From: Candidatus Trichorickettsia mobilis
GTDB lineage: Bacteria; Pseudomonadota; Alphaproteobacteria; Rickettsiales; Rickettsiaceae
Assembly (NCBI RefSeq): GCF_034366785.1
Contig: NZ_CP112932.1
Span: forward strand, 558,001 to 622,000
Length of the DNA: 64,000 bases
Direction of reading: 5' to 3'
Shown here one piece after another: positions 19,702 through 28,450 of this stretch (positions are counted from its first letter, which is position 1; each line of letters opens with the position of its first letter). Under the pieces are notes generated by a model, which had not been told where the DNA came from, did no database searches, and was given only the letters and a program-made list of their open reading frames with translations. Both the position numbers and the translations under genes were made by a program.

Positions 19702-19943
19702 ATGAAAATAGTAGGTTATGAGGAAATAAAAGATACTGCAAGAAAAGATACAAACAGTGTAATAGATACTAAAGAAGAAGTAATCGGTATACCAAAATCT
19801 TTAAAAGACATTTTCTTATATTGTAAGCCTAATTTTATGATAATAGTGATGCTATTAGAATAAAATTTGGAGTAGAAAAAAATAGGCAAATTCAATTAAC
19901 TTTTTGTTTACATCTACCCTCTCACAAGCGAGAGCAAAGCTAA
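19702..19943 (+). pseudogene. Frameshifted small gene, function unknown
   Basis: Behind a strong GGAGG site the ATG frame reads MKIVGYEEIKDTARKDTNSV and ends after 53 codons at 19863. Its last nine residues are a hydrophobic run unlike the rest. If one T is restored in the TTTT run at 19833-19836, the frame continues as a polar, normal-looking sequence (NFYDNSDAIRIKFGVEKN) to a stop at 19941. That makes a one-base deletion likely and gives an ancestral protein of about 80 residues, perhaps itself the start of a longer one. No family is recognised. Confidence 0.55.
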
Positions 19944-19949
19944 AAACCG

Positions 19950-20006
19950 GAAGCTCACTCATCAATTTATAAAACTTCGTCACCACCTAACTGACTCTAG
20001 CTATAC
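19950..20006. repeat. Half of a palindromic element at the 3' end of the ABC gene
   Basis: Read on the minus strand this begins TATAGCTAGAGTCAG and continues with GACGAAGTTTTATAAATT. It resembles the right arm of the element at 26307-26437 (TATAGCTAGAGTCAGGTGAG, then GACGATAAATTTT). No matching second arm is seen, so it is a solo or eroded arm. It contains the stop codon of the ABC gene. Confidence 0.55.
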
Positions 20007-21704
20007 GTCAGAGCTCGCTATCTGTAATGATTTATCTTTTATGGTTATTACCACATCATGATATGCTGTCAGTGTATTCTTGTGTGCGATAGAAACAATC
20101 AATTTATCTGGTAAATTCTTTGTCAATAATTCATAAGCAGCTTTTTCACTTAATAAATCCAAAGCACTTGTTGCCTCGTCTAAAAATATCATATCTGGTT
20201 TATTTAATACACATCTAATAAAAGCTAATTTTTGTTGCTCACCTAAACTTAATATTCTACTCCATTCATTGATTTCATCAAGCTTGTCCTGTAGATGTTG
20301 TAAACCTAATAGCGCTAATAATTTTTGAATATTATTATCATCATTATATTGTATTAATGGATATGATAAAGCGCTTCTTAAACTACCTAAAGGCATATAA
20401 GTTTTTTGTGGTATAAACATTGCTGTGGCATTATCAGGAAAAGATATGTTTCCTTCAGCATATGGCCATAAATTTCGCATAGTTTTCAATAAAGTGCTTT
20501 TGCCACTACCTGAAATACCTGCTATCAAATACCTAGCTTTTCTCAATTGTAAATTATCACAACTCAATAGTAATTTATTATCTGGTAAATAGATTTTTAG
20601 ATTTTCAAATATTACACTACCTTCTCGATTATTAATAAAGTTCAATTTCTTGTCCTGAATTAAGCTATCATTAAAATCTACGCTAGTGCCAAACCCTTCT
20701 AATCTACCGATTATCGCACTTAGATTTGCTATGTCAGTATATGAACTAATTATCCATGATAACGCTTCTTCCATTCGTCTGAACGAATCTACGATCTGCA
20801 TTAATACACCTAAGGTAATTTTACCGATAAAATACCTTGGAGCTAATACAATAAACGGTAAAATTAGTGCAAATTGTTGATAAAATGAAACAAAGCTCGT
20901 GATCTTCATTTGTCTAAATATTATATTTTTTGTATTTTTAATAATTAGAGCAAATTTACCTAGCACACCATTTTTCTCAAAATCAATAGCATTATATATC
21001 GCTATTGATTCTGCATTTTCTCTGATCCTAATCATCTGATATCTAAAATCCGCTTCTTTTTTTTCCTGTTTGAATAATAACTCAGATAGAGATTTTCCTA
21101 ACCAATGAATGCAGTAGGTGCCTAATAGTGAATATAATAACGCTACCCACACAAGATATCCACGTAATTTAATTTCTATACCAAGTACATTAAACTCCAA
21201 TAGCTCAGAAAGTGACCATAATATGGCGATAAAACTGATAATTGTGGTAATAGCATTTAATACCCCTAAAAACAAACTCACCATAATCGTTGCAAATTCT
21301 GATATATCCTGAGAAATACGCTGATCAGGATTATCTACTTCTTTACCTAAAATCTTGGTAACACAATAATTATGGTTAACTAGCCATAAATTTAAATATT
21401 TACTAGTCATCCAACTACGCCATTCCATACTATACCACATTTTTAGTGCAATTTTTAATAGCGCATTGCTTATATAAATTGCAGCTAAAATAACAAAAAA
21501 TAATAATTGCTGCTTAAACTTTTCTTTGTTTAAGTCTTGCAAGCTATTATAGAAATCAGCATACCATTGATTAAATCTTACTATTAAGAAAACCGTAAAT
21601 AATTCAAAGATTATTAATGATATTATTCCTAATATAGCGATTGTTTTTTTCTCTTCTTTAAAAAAACCTATAGTAAGTTTATAGCATCTAGTAAAAAGGC
21701 TCAT
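20001..21704 (-). CDS. ABC transporter permease-ATPase, SbmA/BacA-like membrane domain
   Basis: This 567-residue inner-membrane protein has an ABC_membrane_2 domain (about 15-330) of the SbmA/BacA/YddA type, with the hallmark NPDQRISQDISEF segment near residue 125, and an NBD. Walker A is GISGSGKST, the signature LSLGEQQKL, Walker B MIFLDEATSALD and the H-loop VSIAHK. Relatives import peptides, vitamin B12 or very-long-chain lipids, so the substrate is open. The last codons and stop fall in a repeat arm (see the half element there). A second, strongly altered relative of this gene lies at 45995-47632. Confidence 0.88.
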   Translation of the reverse strand: MSLFTRCYKLTIGFFKEEKKTIAILGIISLIIFELFTVFLIVRFNQWYADFYNSLQDLNKEKFKQQLLFFVILAAIYISNALLKIALKMWYSMEWRSWMTSKYLNLWLVNHNYCVTKILGKEVDNPDQRISQDISEFATIMVSLFLGVLNAITTIISFIAILWSLSELLEFNVLGIEIKLRGYLVWVALLYSLLGTYCIHWLGKSLSELLFKQEKKEADFRYQMIRIRENAESIAIYNAIDFEKNGVLGKFALIIKNTKNIIFRQMKITSFVSFYQQFALILPFIVLAPRYFIGKITLGVLMQIVDSFRRMEEALSWIISSYTDIANLSAIIGRLEGFGTSVDFNDSLIQDKKLNFINNREGSVIFENLKIYLPDNKLLLSCDNLQLRKARYLIAGISGSGKSTLLKTMRNLWPYAEGNISFPDNATAMFIPQKTYMPLGSLRSALSYPLIQYNDDNNIQKLLALLGLQHLQDKLDEINEWSRILSLGEQQKLAFIRCVLNKPDMIFLDEATSALDLLSEKAAYELLTKNLPDKLIVSIAHKNTLTAYHDVVITIKDKSLQIASSDV

Positions 21705-21911
21705 TAGTTTTTGCTTATATATTATGATTTATTAGTATGAATTTATAGCTTGTAAACAAATAATGTTTATGTATAGCTTCCCTAGTTGAATTATGGTACG
21801 CTAATTTTACAAGCCTCAGCTGTGCGAAATAAAGTAATCACTGCTTGTGCAGCTTCGCTTTGAAATTAATGTACCATAATTCAACCAAGCGACGCTATAT
21901 ATGAGAAATGC

Positions 21912-22000
21912 TGGCGGAGAGAAGGGGATTCGAACCCCTGACACGCAAAACGTGAACACGCTTTCCAGGCGAGCGCCTTAAACCACTCGGCCATCTCTCC
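21912..22000 (-). tRNA. tRNA-Ser(GGA)
   Basis: An 89-nt gene with encoded CCA. The acceptor stem GGAGAGA/TCTCTCC is perfect, the anticodon loop reads CTGGAAA (anticodon GGA), there is a class II long variable arm (GTGTTCACGTTTTGCGTGTC region), and the T-arm has GGTTCGAATCC. All stems form. Confidence 0.97.
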
Positions 22001-22020
22001 ATAATTATTAATAGACCTCT

Positions 22021-22321
22021 GTGAGAGTTCATGGTTTTTGTTTTAGAGCTTGTCAGATCAGTAGATATAAGAGAGGAATTTTTAGAAAAAACGAAGTCGA
22101 GTGCCGCAAGCAGTCTTTTGTTTGCTGCGGAACTTCGCCTGCGTTTTGAGTGAGCAAAATTACCTCTTAGATGTACTGATCTGACAGGATCTTAGGCTAG
22201 TTGAGCTCCAATGTTCCACCTGATGTCATCTCGACTTTCAGTATCATCCTTGCACAAGCCGGAATTCAGGAAATCCACTAGATTTTTACTCAAAAAAAAC
22301 ATAAACCGTGAACAACACTCA
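22021..22321. repeat. Outer palindromic element interrupted by an E1 copy
   Basis: The left arm GAGTTCATGGTTTTTGTTTT and the right arm AAAAAAAACATAAACCGTGAACAACACTC are imperfect complements about 270 bp apart. A complete E1 element occupies the left part of the interior, and a decayed CATCTCGAC/CTTGCACAAG repeat the right. The right arm includes the response regulator's stop codon. Confidence 0.55.
22045..22192. repeat. Palindromic element, family E1 copy c
   Basis: 148 bp with arms AGAGCTTGTCAGATCAGTAGA and TGTACTGATCTGACAGGATCT. Several mismatches between the arms mark it as an older copy. The interior (AACGAAGTCGAGTGCCGC, GCGGAACTTCGCCTGCGTTTT) matches the copy at 62950-63098 in inverted orientation. 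Confidence 0.8.
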
Positions 22322-22756
22322 TCCTTCACCGAGTATACACAATTTATGAATGACTGCAAGTAGCGCTTTAGCTGTATACGGTTTATAAATTACATTGATT
22401 TCATCTACGCCAATGATTTGTTTTAAATCTGACTCAGAAATTGTAAGGCCAGTCTGCAATACTATTGGGATATTATGCGATACTGGATTGTTTCGTATAG
22501 CACGATATACTTCATATCCATTAATATCACGTAAAGTAACATCCAAAAGAATTAGTCCTAGTCTTTGATAAAATTGTTCTACAAACTCAAGAGCTTCAAC
22601 TGCACTATAAGCATGAATTACTTTATAGCATGGATCATTTAATATTAAAGATATTACGTCATGACATGCTTGATCATCGTCTACAAAAAGAATGTTATAT
22701 ATTTTTTTTTGATTGGAAGATGCTAACCGTGATGGTTTCGTCATATTTCTAACCAT
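22319..22756 (-). CDS. Single-domain response regulator (CheY-like receiver)
   Basis: The 145-residue protein is one receiver domain. It has the acidic pair at D26-D28 (VDDD), the phospho-acceptor D72 in LLDVTLRD, T102 and K125 in IYKPYT, and no output domain, so it would signal by protein contact. Its ATG overlaps, by eight bases, the ancestral stop of the upstream histidine kinase gene. That indicates a coupled kinase-regulator pair. A 15-residue N-terminal tail precedes the domain; a second ATG is at codon 5. Confidence 0.88.
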   Translation of the reverse strand: MVRNMTKPSRLASSNQKKIYNILFVDDDQACHDVISLILNDPCYKVIHAYSAVEALEFVEQFYQRLGLILLDVTLRDINGYEVYRAIRNNPVSHNIPIVLQTGLTISESDLKQIIGVDEINVIYKPYTAKALLAVIHKLCILGEG

Positions 22757-22792
22757 AGTCTAAAGCTGGAATAATAAAACTAAACCTTGCTC

Positions 22793-24100
22793 CTAATTGC
22801 GGTTTAGGATTGTTCTCAGCCCAGATAGCTCCATGATGAGCGCAATTATCTCATTACAAATGGCAAGTCCCAGACCCGTTCCTACTATATTTGATGATGA
22901 CTGTTCACCACGATTAAATGCATCAAATATAGATTGCAATTGATGTTCAGGAATACCAATTCCTTGATCAATTAAGCTAAACTGCCAGTAATGCGCCTCA
23001 GCCTTATCTACAAACTGTAAAATTGCAGTAATTGTACCGGTATCGGTATATTTTATTGCATTACTAAATAAATTCATTAATAATCTTATTATCTGCATGC
23101 GGTCACCAAGGATAAAAGCAGCCTTATCATTAGTTTTGAAAGTTATGTTCAGTCTTTTTCCATATAAATACAATATTTTACACTGACGCACAACATCACG
23201 AACTAAGGATACTAGATCGGTTTTATTAAAATTATAGGTCATTTTTCCTGATTCAAACTTAGATAAGTCCAATAAGTCTGTGGTCAAATTGGTTAAGAAT
23301 AAACTACTGTTAGCTATATTTCTAACTTGTTTTTTACATTCAGCATCATTCATTCCTTCCCAATTCTCATATACCAACTGTGATATATTATAAATAGCAT
23401 GAATCGGCGTACGTATTTCATGACTAATATAATTTAATAAATTCGTTTTTGCTTCTAATAACTGTTTTACCTCTACAACTCTTTTTTGTAATTCTACATT
23501 CATTACCATAGTATTTTGTAGTAATGTTTGTCGCTCCATCTCAGTAGCTTTAATATTTTTAGTAAAAAAATAACTAGGTAATAAAATACAAAAACTAGTT
23601 AAAGTAGTATGATATAATAAAGAATATTCAAATTGCACTTGGTCATTATTAAATAAATATATAGCCATAGCCAATAAAATGCCTGTTACAGCAATACAAA
23701 CAAAGTTCCACCAATCCATTATTAATATATATAAAGCTAACCATAGCAGAAAATTTAGCTGCCATTCCAAGCTAGCAGCATTATTTAATAACATAAAGGT
23801 GAAGAAAAATGGCCCTAGGTAAACTAAACTTGCATATAAACAAATAAGTCGTACTATATTAAAAGATTTTGCAGAACACTTATTGTATATAATTAACAAG
23901 ATAGAGAAAAATAATCCACAAACCCTCAGTATGACATTGTCATATTCGACAAAATAAAAATATTTATTTCTAATATAAAAAAATAAGTGCCCTGCAATGT
24001 TTACTATACCAAAAATGAATGCGTGCTTTTCTGTTTTAGTAACACCTATTTTTAAAAATTCATAGAATGCTTTAAAATGACAAGCAGTATTCTTTGTCAT
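22793..24100 (-). CDS. Membrane sensor histidine kinase, 3' end frameshifted
   Basis: Residues 1-185 contain about six membrane helices with no periplasmic sensor domain. A coiled linker, a HisKA domain with H227 in NYISHEIRTP, and a HATPase domain with N-box (NLFSNAIKYTD), G1 (DQGIGIP) and G2 (GTGLGLAIC) follow. After EII the frame diverges and stops. Inserting one T near 22844 restores CAHHGAIWAENNPK and a further 18 normal residues, ending at 22749-22751, overlapping the regulator start. The present frame lacks the last strand and helix of the ATPase fold. This is either a recent inactivation or a read error. Confidence 0.85.
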   Translation of the reverse strand: MTKNTACHFKAFYEFLKIGVTKTEKHAFIFGIVNIAGHLFFYIRNKYFYFVEYDNVILRVCGLFFSILLIIYNKCSAKSFNIVRLICLYASLVYLGPFFFTFMLLNNAASLEWQLNFLLWLALYILIMDWWNFVCIAVTGILLAMAIYLFNNDQVQFEYSLLYHTTLTSFCILLPSYFFTKNIKATEMERQTLLQNTMVMNVELQKRVVEVKQLLEAKTNLLNYISHEIRTPIHAIYNISQLVYENWEGMNDAECKKQVRNIANSSLFLTNLTTDLLDLSKFESGKMTYNFNKTDLVSLVRDVVRQCKILYLYGKRLNITFKTNDKAAFILGDRMQIIRLLMNLFSNAIKYTDTGTITAILQFVDKAEAHYWQFSLIDQGIGIPEHQLQSIFDAFNRGEQSSSNIVGTGLGLAICNEIIALIMELSGLRTILNRN

Positions 24101-24350
24101 GTGTAAATCGTTATTAAATGTTAATAATGAAGTATAACATAATATTCACATAATGCAACTGCAAAAGATAAACCTTGGGTTAAATTATCCCCAACATTGT
24201 TACCCGAAGCTGCATTAGCTGCTGTACAAAACAACCTATGGTGTATTTTTTGTACATAGGACATAATAATTTAATTAAATAGATATTAGTATATTTAAAA
24301 ATTAGTTAAAAATCCTCAACTTAATTTGAATAAAATAATTTAACACTATT
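24101..24350. other. Intergenic region before priA, with a protein-like relic
   Basis: This 250-nt divergent gap must hold both promoters. On the plus strand, roughly 24155-24256, a frame without a start reads ATAKDKPWVKLSPTLLPEAA and on to a stop, with a composition much more protein-like than random AT-rich DNA. It may be a fragment of a lost gene. I cannot name it. Confidence 0.3.
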
Positions 24351-26303
24351 ATGATAATTGTCCAAATATTATTACCTCTTACTCAATTATTTCCTTTAGA
24401 ATATTTAGCACCAGAAGAATTACAACTTATTATTGGTGATTTGGTTATAGTACCATTTAGAAATAAAATGTGTACTGGCGTTGTTTGGTCAACTTCCAAT
24501 ATACGCAATAATAATACTATTACTCCAAAAATTGTGCAGCAGAAAGTTCCTGGTGATTTTACTTTAAATTCAAGAACCATGAATTTTATTAATAAAGCTA
24601 GCAGCTATTATTTAAGCTCACTGGGATCTATGGCCAAACTGATTTTACCAATAGATATCTCAGTATCTCCGATAAAAACTAGACACCAGCATATCCCATC
24701 ACATTTTAATTTACCAAATTTATCGACAAATCAACATGAGATTCTAACAAAGTTAAGAATGGTCAACAAACCAACACTTATTCATGGAGTTACCGGTTCT
24801 GGTAAAACCGAAATATATTTTCATTTAGTAGCAGAATATTTACAAGCAGGTGCACAAGCACTAATTATGCTACCTGAAATTGCACTTAGCAACCATATTA
24901 TTCAACGTTTTATCAATAGATTCGGCTTTGAACCGGTGATCTGGAATTCTTCTATTACCAAAGCGCAAAAAAAAATGTCATTAAGAGGGATTTTAGATGG
25001 CCGAGTAAGAATGGTAATTGGTGCTCGCAGTAGTTTATTTTTACCATATACAAATCTTGGCTTAATTATTGTAGATGAAGAACATGATAGTTCTTATAAG
25101 CAAGAGGAGGGAATATTATATAATGCTCGTGATATGGCAGTATTGCGCGGTAGTTTAGAAAACGCTAAAGTAGTGCTAGTATCGGCCACCCCATCAATAG
25201 AAACAATTTATAATGTACAAATTGATAAATATCATAATATACCACTAGAAAATCGTTATTCAGGAGCCACAATATCACCGGTAGAAATTATTGACCTGCG
25301 TAAAGAACGCTTACCATATAATAATTGGTTATCGCATTCGCTATCTACTGCTATCCAAGAAAATTTATTAAAAAAAGAACAAACCTTATTATTTCTAAAC
25401 CGCAGAGGCTATGCTCCATTAATGTTGTGCAGCTCATGTGGCTATCGATTTACCTGTGGATCATGCTCAGCTTGGTTAGTCGTACATAAAAATAGCAAAC
25501 GCTTGGAATGTCATCATTGTGGCTATATATGCAAAATTCATCTCGCCTGCCCAGAATGCTTTACCGAAGACCATTTGATTGCTTGTGGTCCCGGTATTGA
25601 AAGAATTGCTGAAGAAGTGCAACGTCTTTTTGCTAATTATAGAATAACAATTGTCAGCAAGGATGAGATCACTAACGCTAATAAGATGCAAGCTCTATTA
25701 CATAAAATGGAGAATAACGAAATTGATATATTAATTGGAACTCAGATGATTACTAAAGGTTATCATTTTCCTAATCTTACTTTAGTTGGAATAATAGACG
25801 CAGATTTAGGGTTGATGGGCGGAGACTTAAGAGCTGCTGAACGTACTTTTCAATTATTGCACCAGGTTGGCGGAAGAGCCGGACGGGAACATAAACCAGG
25901 AAAAGTTTTGTTGCAAACTTATTACCCAGATCATATTGTATTCTCAACACTTAAAGACAATGCCGAAGAACAATTTATAGAATACGAACTTAATAATCGT
26001 CGAGATGCAAATTTACCGCCATTTACGAGAATGGCATCTATTATTTTGACTGGCAAAAATGAACATAAAATCTTTGATTATGCAAAGCAACTAGTAGCAA
26101 TTGCTCCTAAAAGTAATGTCAAAATACTAGGACCAGCAAAAGCTATGCTCACAAAATTATCGGGCAAATATAGATATAGAATATTAATAATTACAGCTAA
26201 AAAATTTAATTTACAACAATATCTTAAAACCTGGTTGGCTTTAGTAAAATTTCCCTCTAGTTGCCAAATACGAGTGGATATTGATCCACAAAATTTCATG
26301 TAG
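24351..26303 (+). CDS. priA: Primosomal replication restart helicase PriA
   Basis: The 650-residue superfamily 2 DNA helicase reloads the replicative helicase at stalled forks. It has an N-terminal 3' DNA-binding domain and Walker [12 protein letters not shown]. The Walker B motif is [10 protein letters not shown], followed by a zinc-binding insertion with paired cysteines ([22 protein letters not shown]), then motif V/VI segments ([21 protein letters not shown]). The length is slightly short but complete. A palindromic element starts within four bases of its stop. Confidence 0.95.
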   Translation: MIIVQILLPLTQLFPLEYLAPEELQLIIGDLVIVPFRNKMCTGVVWSTSNIRNNNTITPKIVQQKVPGDFTLNSRTMNFINKASSYYLSSLGSMAKLILPIDISVSPIKTRHQHIPSHFNLPNLSTNQHEILTKLRMVNKPTLIHGVTGSGKTEIYFHLVAEYLQAGAQALIMLPEIALSNHIIQRFINRFGFEPVIWNSSITKAQKKMSLRGILDGRVRMVIGARSSLFLPYTNLGLIIVDEEHDSSYKQEEGILYNARDMAVLRGSLENAKVVLVSATPSIETIYNVQIDKYHNIPLENRYSGATISPVEIIDLRKERLPYNNWLSHSLSTAIQENLLKKEQTLLFLNRRGYAPLMLCSSCGYRFTCGSCSAWLVVHKNSKRLECHHCGYICKIHLACPECFTEDHLIACGPGIERIAEEVQRLFANYRITIVSKDEITNANKMQALLHKMENNEIDILIGTQMITKGYHFPNLTLVGIIDADLGLMGGDLRAAERTFQLLHQVGGRAGREHKPGKVLLQTYYPDHIVFSTLKDNAEEQFIEYELNNRRDANLPPFTRMASIILTGKNEHKIFDYAKQLVAIAPKSNVKILGPAKAMLTKLSGKYRYRILIITAKKFNLQQYLKTWLALVKFPSSCQIRVDIDPQNFM

Positions 26304-26306
26304 ACA

Positions 26307-26437
26307 TATAGCGTCGGTCAGTGAGCTTGGGACGACAAAATTTCGCGTGATTCACCTGTGCTCACGTATTATAAAGCTTGCGCAAGGCCTCACAACACTA
26401 AAATTTATCGTCCCTAGCTCACCTGACTCTAGCTATA
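26307..26437. repeat. Palindromic element directly after priA
   Basis: About 131 bp; the left arm TATAGCGTCGGTCAGTGAGC and right arm (complement TATAGCTAGAGTCAGGTGAG) diverge moderately over about 37 bp, and both continue with GGGACGA(C/T)AAA(A)TTT. It begins four bases after the priA stop. The remaining 127 nt up to the DUF2608 gene show no feature. Confidence 0.65.
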
Positions 26438-26564
26438 GCTCGAGTTGTCAATTAAAATCACCACCATCTTCTGTTTCCACGTTATTGCAAACTGACCCAT
26501 CCCCATAAAATTTTGTACGCAATGCTTAAATACCATCACTACAGCAACCACAACGTTTTTTTGG

Positions 26565-27401
26565 TTATTTCTGTTCAGATTGCTGCTGCAATAATAATTG
26601 CTCAGCCTCATCGTCTTCTAACCACTGATTATTAGCGAGCAGATTATCTTGTTGTAATTTCACTACATCACTATTAGGTATACCTGCGATTTCCTGTTCT
26701 GCCAGATATTGTATGGGGTAATATTCGATATCAAATACTCTAAGAGCATATTCTGTTTGTTTAAGATCGTCTATTCTTGGGTCAATGGCTACTATCTTAC
26801 GAGGCATTATGTTACTAACTTTCATAAACTCAATTAAAGCACCGTTTTTGCTGAGAGCACCGGTAAATAATATACCTTTGTAAAAAAAACTATTATCCTT
26901 TTTAGAACCTAGAGTAATTAACTCTTTACCATTAATTTTATCAGTAAAATTTACCCCAAAATACTTAAGTTCTTGATAATGCCATTCTTGTGGATCCTTA
27001 ATTAACTCATGTTCCACAATCATAGTTTGATATAATCCCAATACTAAAGCTCCCGTACTTTTTAATTTTTCTATAAAACTAGGCCATTCCGGTTCAACCA
27101 GTATAATTTTTCTGCGCTGCAGAAACGCTGATAATGCATGATTGAATACAGGCATATTTTTGGCTTGAGCAGTAAGATCCTGAATGAAAGTTCTATAAGG
27201 ATTATTATAATATCTAAACATTTTTGATTTAGGCGCAACTATAGTCTTATCTATGTTTATCAGTACTATAGTAGTTGGATCAATAATCTTAATTATATTC
27301 TGAGATACATCAGAGTTTAAAGAATAGGTAGCGGGTATTGCAGCATAAGCCGATAAGCTAGTTAAATATAGTATAAATATGCATTGTATAAAATATATCA
27401 T
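26565..27401 (-). CDS. DUF2608 family protein, secreted, HAD-like with altered motif I
   Basis: The 278-residue protein has a signal peptide (YFIQCIFILYLTSLSAYA). The family, known from Rickettsiales, Chlamydiae and Legionella, is thought to have a HAD-like fold. The segment IVLINIDKTI (residues 46-54) aligns with HAD motif I, but the first, nucleophilic aspartate is asparagine (N49) while D51 is kept, so phosphatase activity is doubtful. Later KIVAIDPRIDDL resembles the family's motif near the C-terminus. It ends in a Gln/Glu-rich tail. It lies 17 nt after the carboxypeptidase gene in the same direction. Confidence 0.7.
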   Translation of the reverse strand: MIYFIQCIFILYLTSLSAYAAIPATYSLNSDVSQNIIKIIDPTTIVLINIDKTIVAPKSKMFRYYNNPYRTFIQDLTAQAKNMPVFNHALSAFLQRRKIILVEPEWPSFIEKLKSTGALVLGLYQTMIVEHELIKDPQEWHYQELKYFGVNFTDKINGKELITLGSKKDNSFFYKGILFTGALSKNGALIEFMKVSNIMPRKIVAIDPRIDDLKQTEYALRVFDIEYYPIQYLAEQEIAGIPNSDVVKLQQDNLLANNQWLEDDEAEQLLLQQQSEQK

Positions 27402-27418
27402 AGTGATTTTGTTATGAC

Positions 27419-28324
27419 TTAACTTCTAACTAATTTTTTATTTGACTTTGATTTTGAGCTAGAGTGAACAGTTGTTGATTTTTTATTTTTGATTTTGATG
27501 ACCCCTAAATGTTGGTCAAGCAATGATACCATTTGCTTATCTCTGATAGCAGCGCTTTTACCACCAGTAATTACCCCAACAACAGCCTTATTATTTCTTG
27601 AAGCTGTAGTAATTAAATTAAATCCTGCTGGTCTAGTGTATCCAGTTTTTAAACCTTCAGACCATTGGTAATTGGCAGTAACATGGTTATGCCCCGAGAT
27701 AACTTGTCCTCGAAAACTGAAACTTGTTTTTGAGAATAAATGATAAAACTTTGGAAAGTCTCGTTTTATAGCGATTGCTAGTTTAGCCAGGTCTACAGCG
27801 GTAGTTTTTTGCGCTGGATCATGCCATCCTGAAGCATTAGTAAAATTGGTATCATGCATACCAAGCTGTTTAGCACGTCTGTTCATCATTCGTGCAAATT
27901 TTGCTTCTGAGCCAGCAATATTTTCAGCGGCAACTGCTGCTCCATCATTAGCTGATTTTACTATAAGCGCCAGAATAACATCACGTACTGTAATATATTC
28001 TCCTGCTTTTAAGCCAAGTTTAGAAGGCTGCATCTGTTCAGCATGTTTAGATACATATAATTTCTGTGTTAACGATAGCTTACCGGACTCTATAGATTCA
28101 AATATTAAATATAAAGTCATAACCTTTGCTAATGAAGCTGGGTTAATTTTAGCTTTTGCATTTTGAGCATGTAATATTTTACCAGTCTTCATATCAACAA
28201 CTAAACTAGACTTGATAGGATCACTAACAGCTACTGCCTTATGTGCAAATGAATTATCGTGAATGATTAGGCCACAGATCAAGACTAACATAATGCAGAT
28301 AGTGTACGAGGTATTTCTGGACAT
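27419..28324 (-). CDS. D-alanyl-D-alanine carboxypeptidase (S11 family)
   Basis: The 301-residue periplasmic enzyme trims the terminal D-Ala from peptidoglycan stem peptides. It has a signal peptide with an N-terminal hydrophobic run (about 9-23), the SxxK motif at S64-K67 (PASLAKVM), SxN in VKSANDGA, and KTG in EGLKTGYTRPAGF. The PBP5 C-terminal beta domain is missing, replaced by a Ser/Lys-rich tail, which is common in small alphaproteobacterial members. With Slt and AmpG nearby it suggests active peptidoglycan turnover. Confidence 0.92.
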   Translation of the reverse strand: MSRNTSYTICIMLVLICGLIIHDNSFAHKAVAVSDPIKSSLVVDMKTGKILHAQNAKAKINPASLAKVMTLYLIFESIESGKLSLTQKLYVSKHAEQMQPSKLGLKAGEYITVRDVILALIVKSANDGAAVAAENIAGSEAKFARMMNRRAKQLGMHDTNFTNASGWHDPAQKTTAVDLAKLAIAIKRDFPKFYHLFSKTSFSFRGQVISGHNHVTANYQWSEGLKTGYTRPAGFNLITTASRNNKAVVGVITGGKSAAIRDKQMVSLLDQHLGVIKIKNKKSTTVHSSSKSKSNKKLVRS

Positions 28325-28450
28325 ATATGACCTTAAAATAAATAAGGAAGCAATTCTAGTAAAACAGAATATGGGATTAAATATAAATATTTAATGAAGA
28401 GTGCAAAAATTTATATAATAATTTCGACCATAAAACAACAAATTTAGGTT

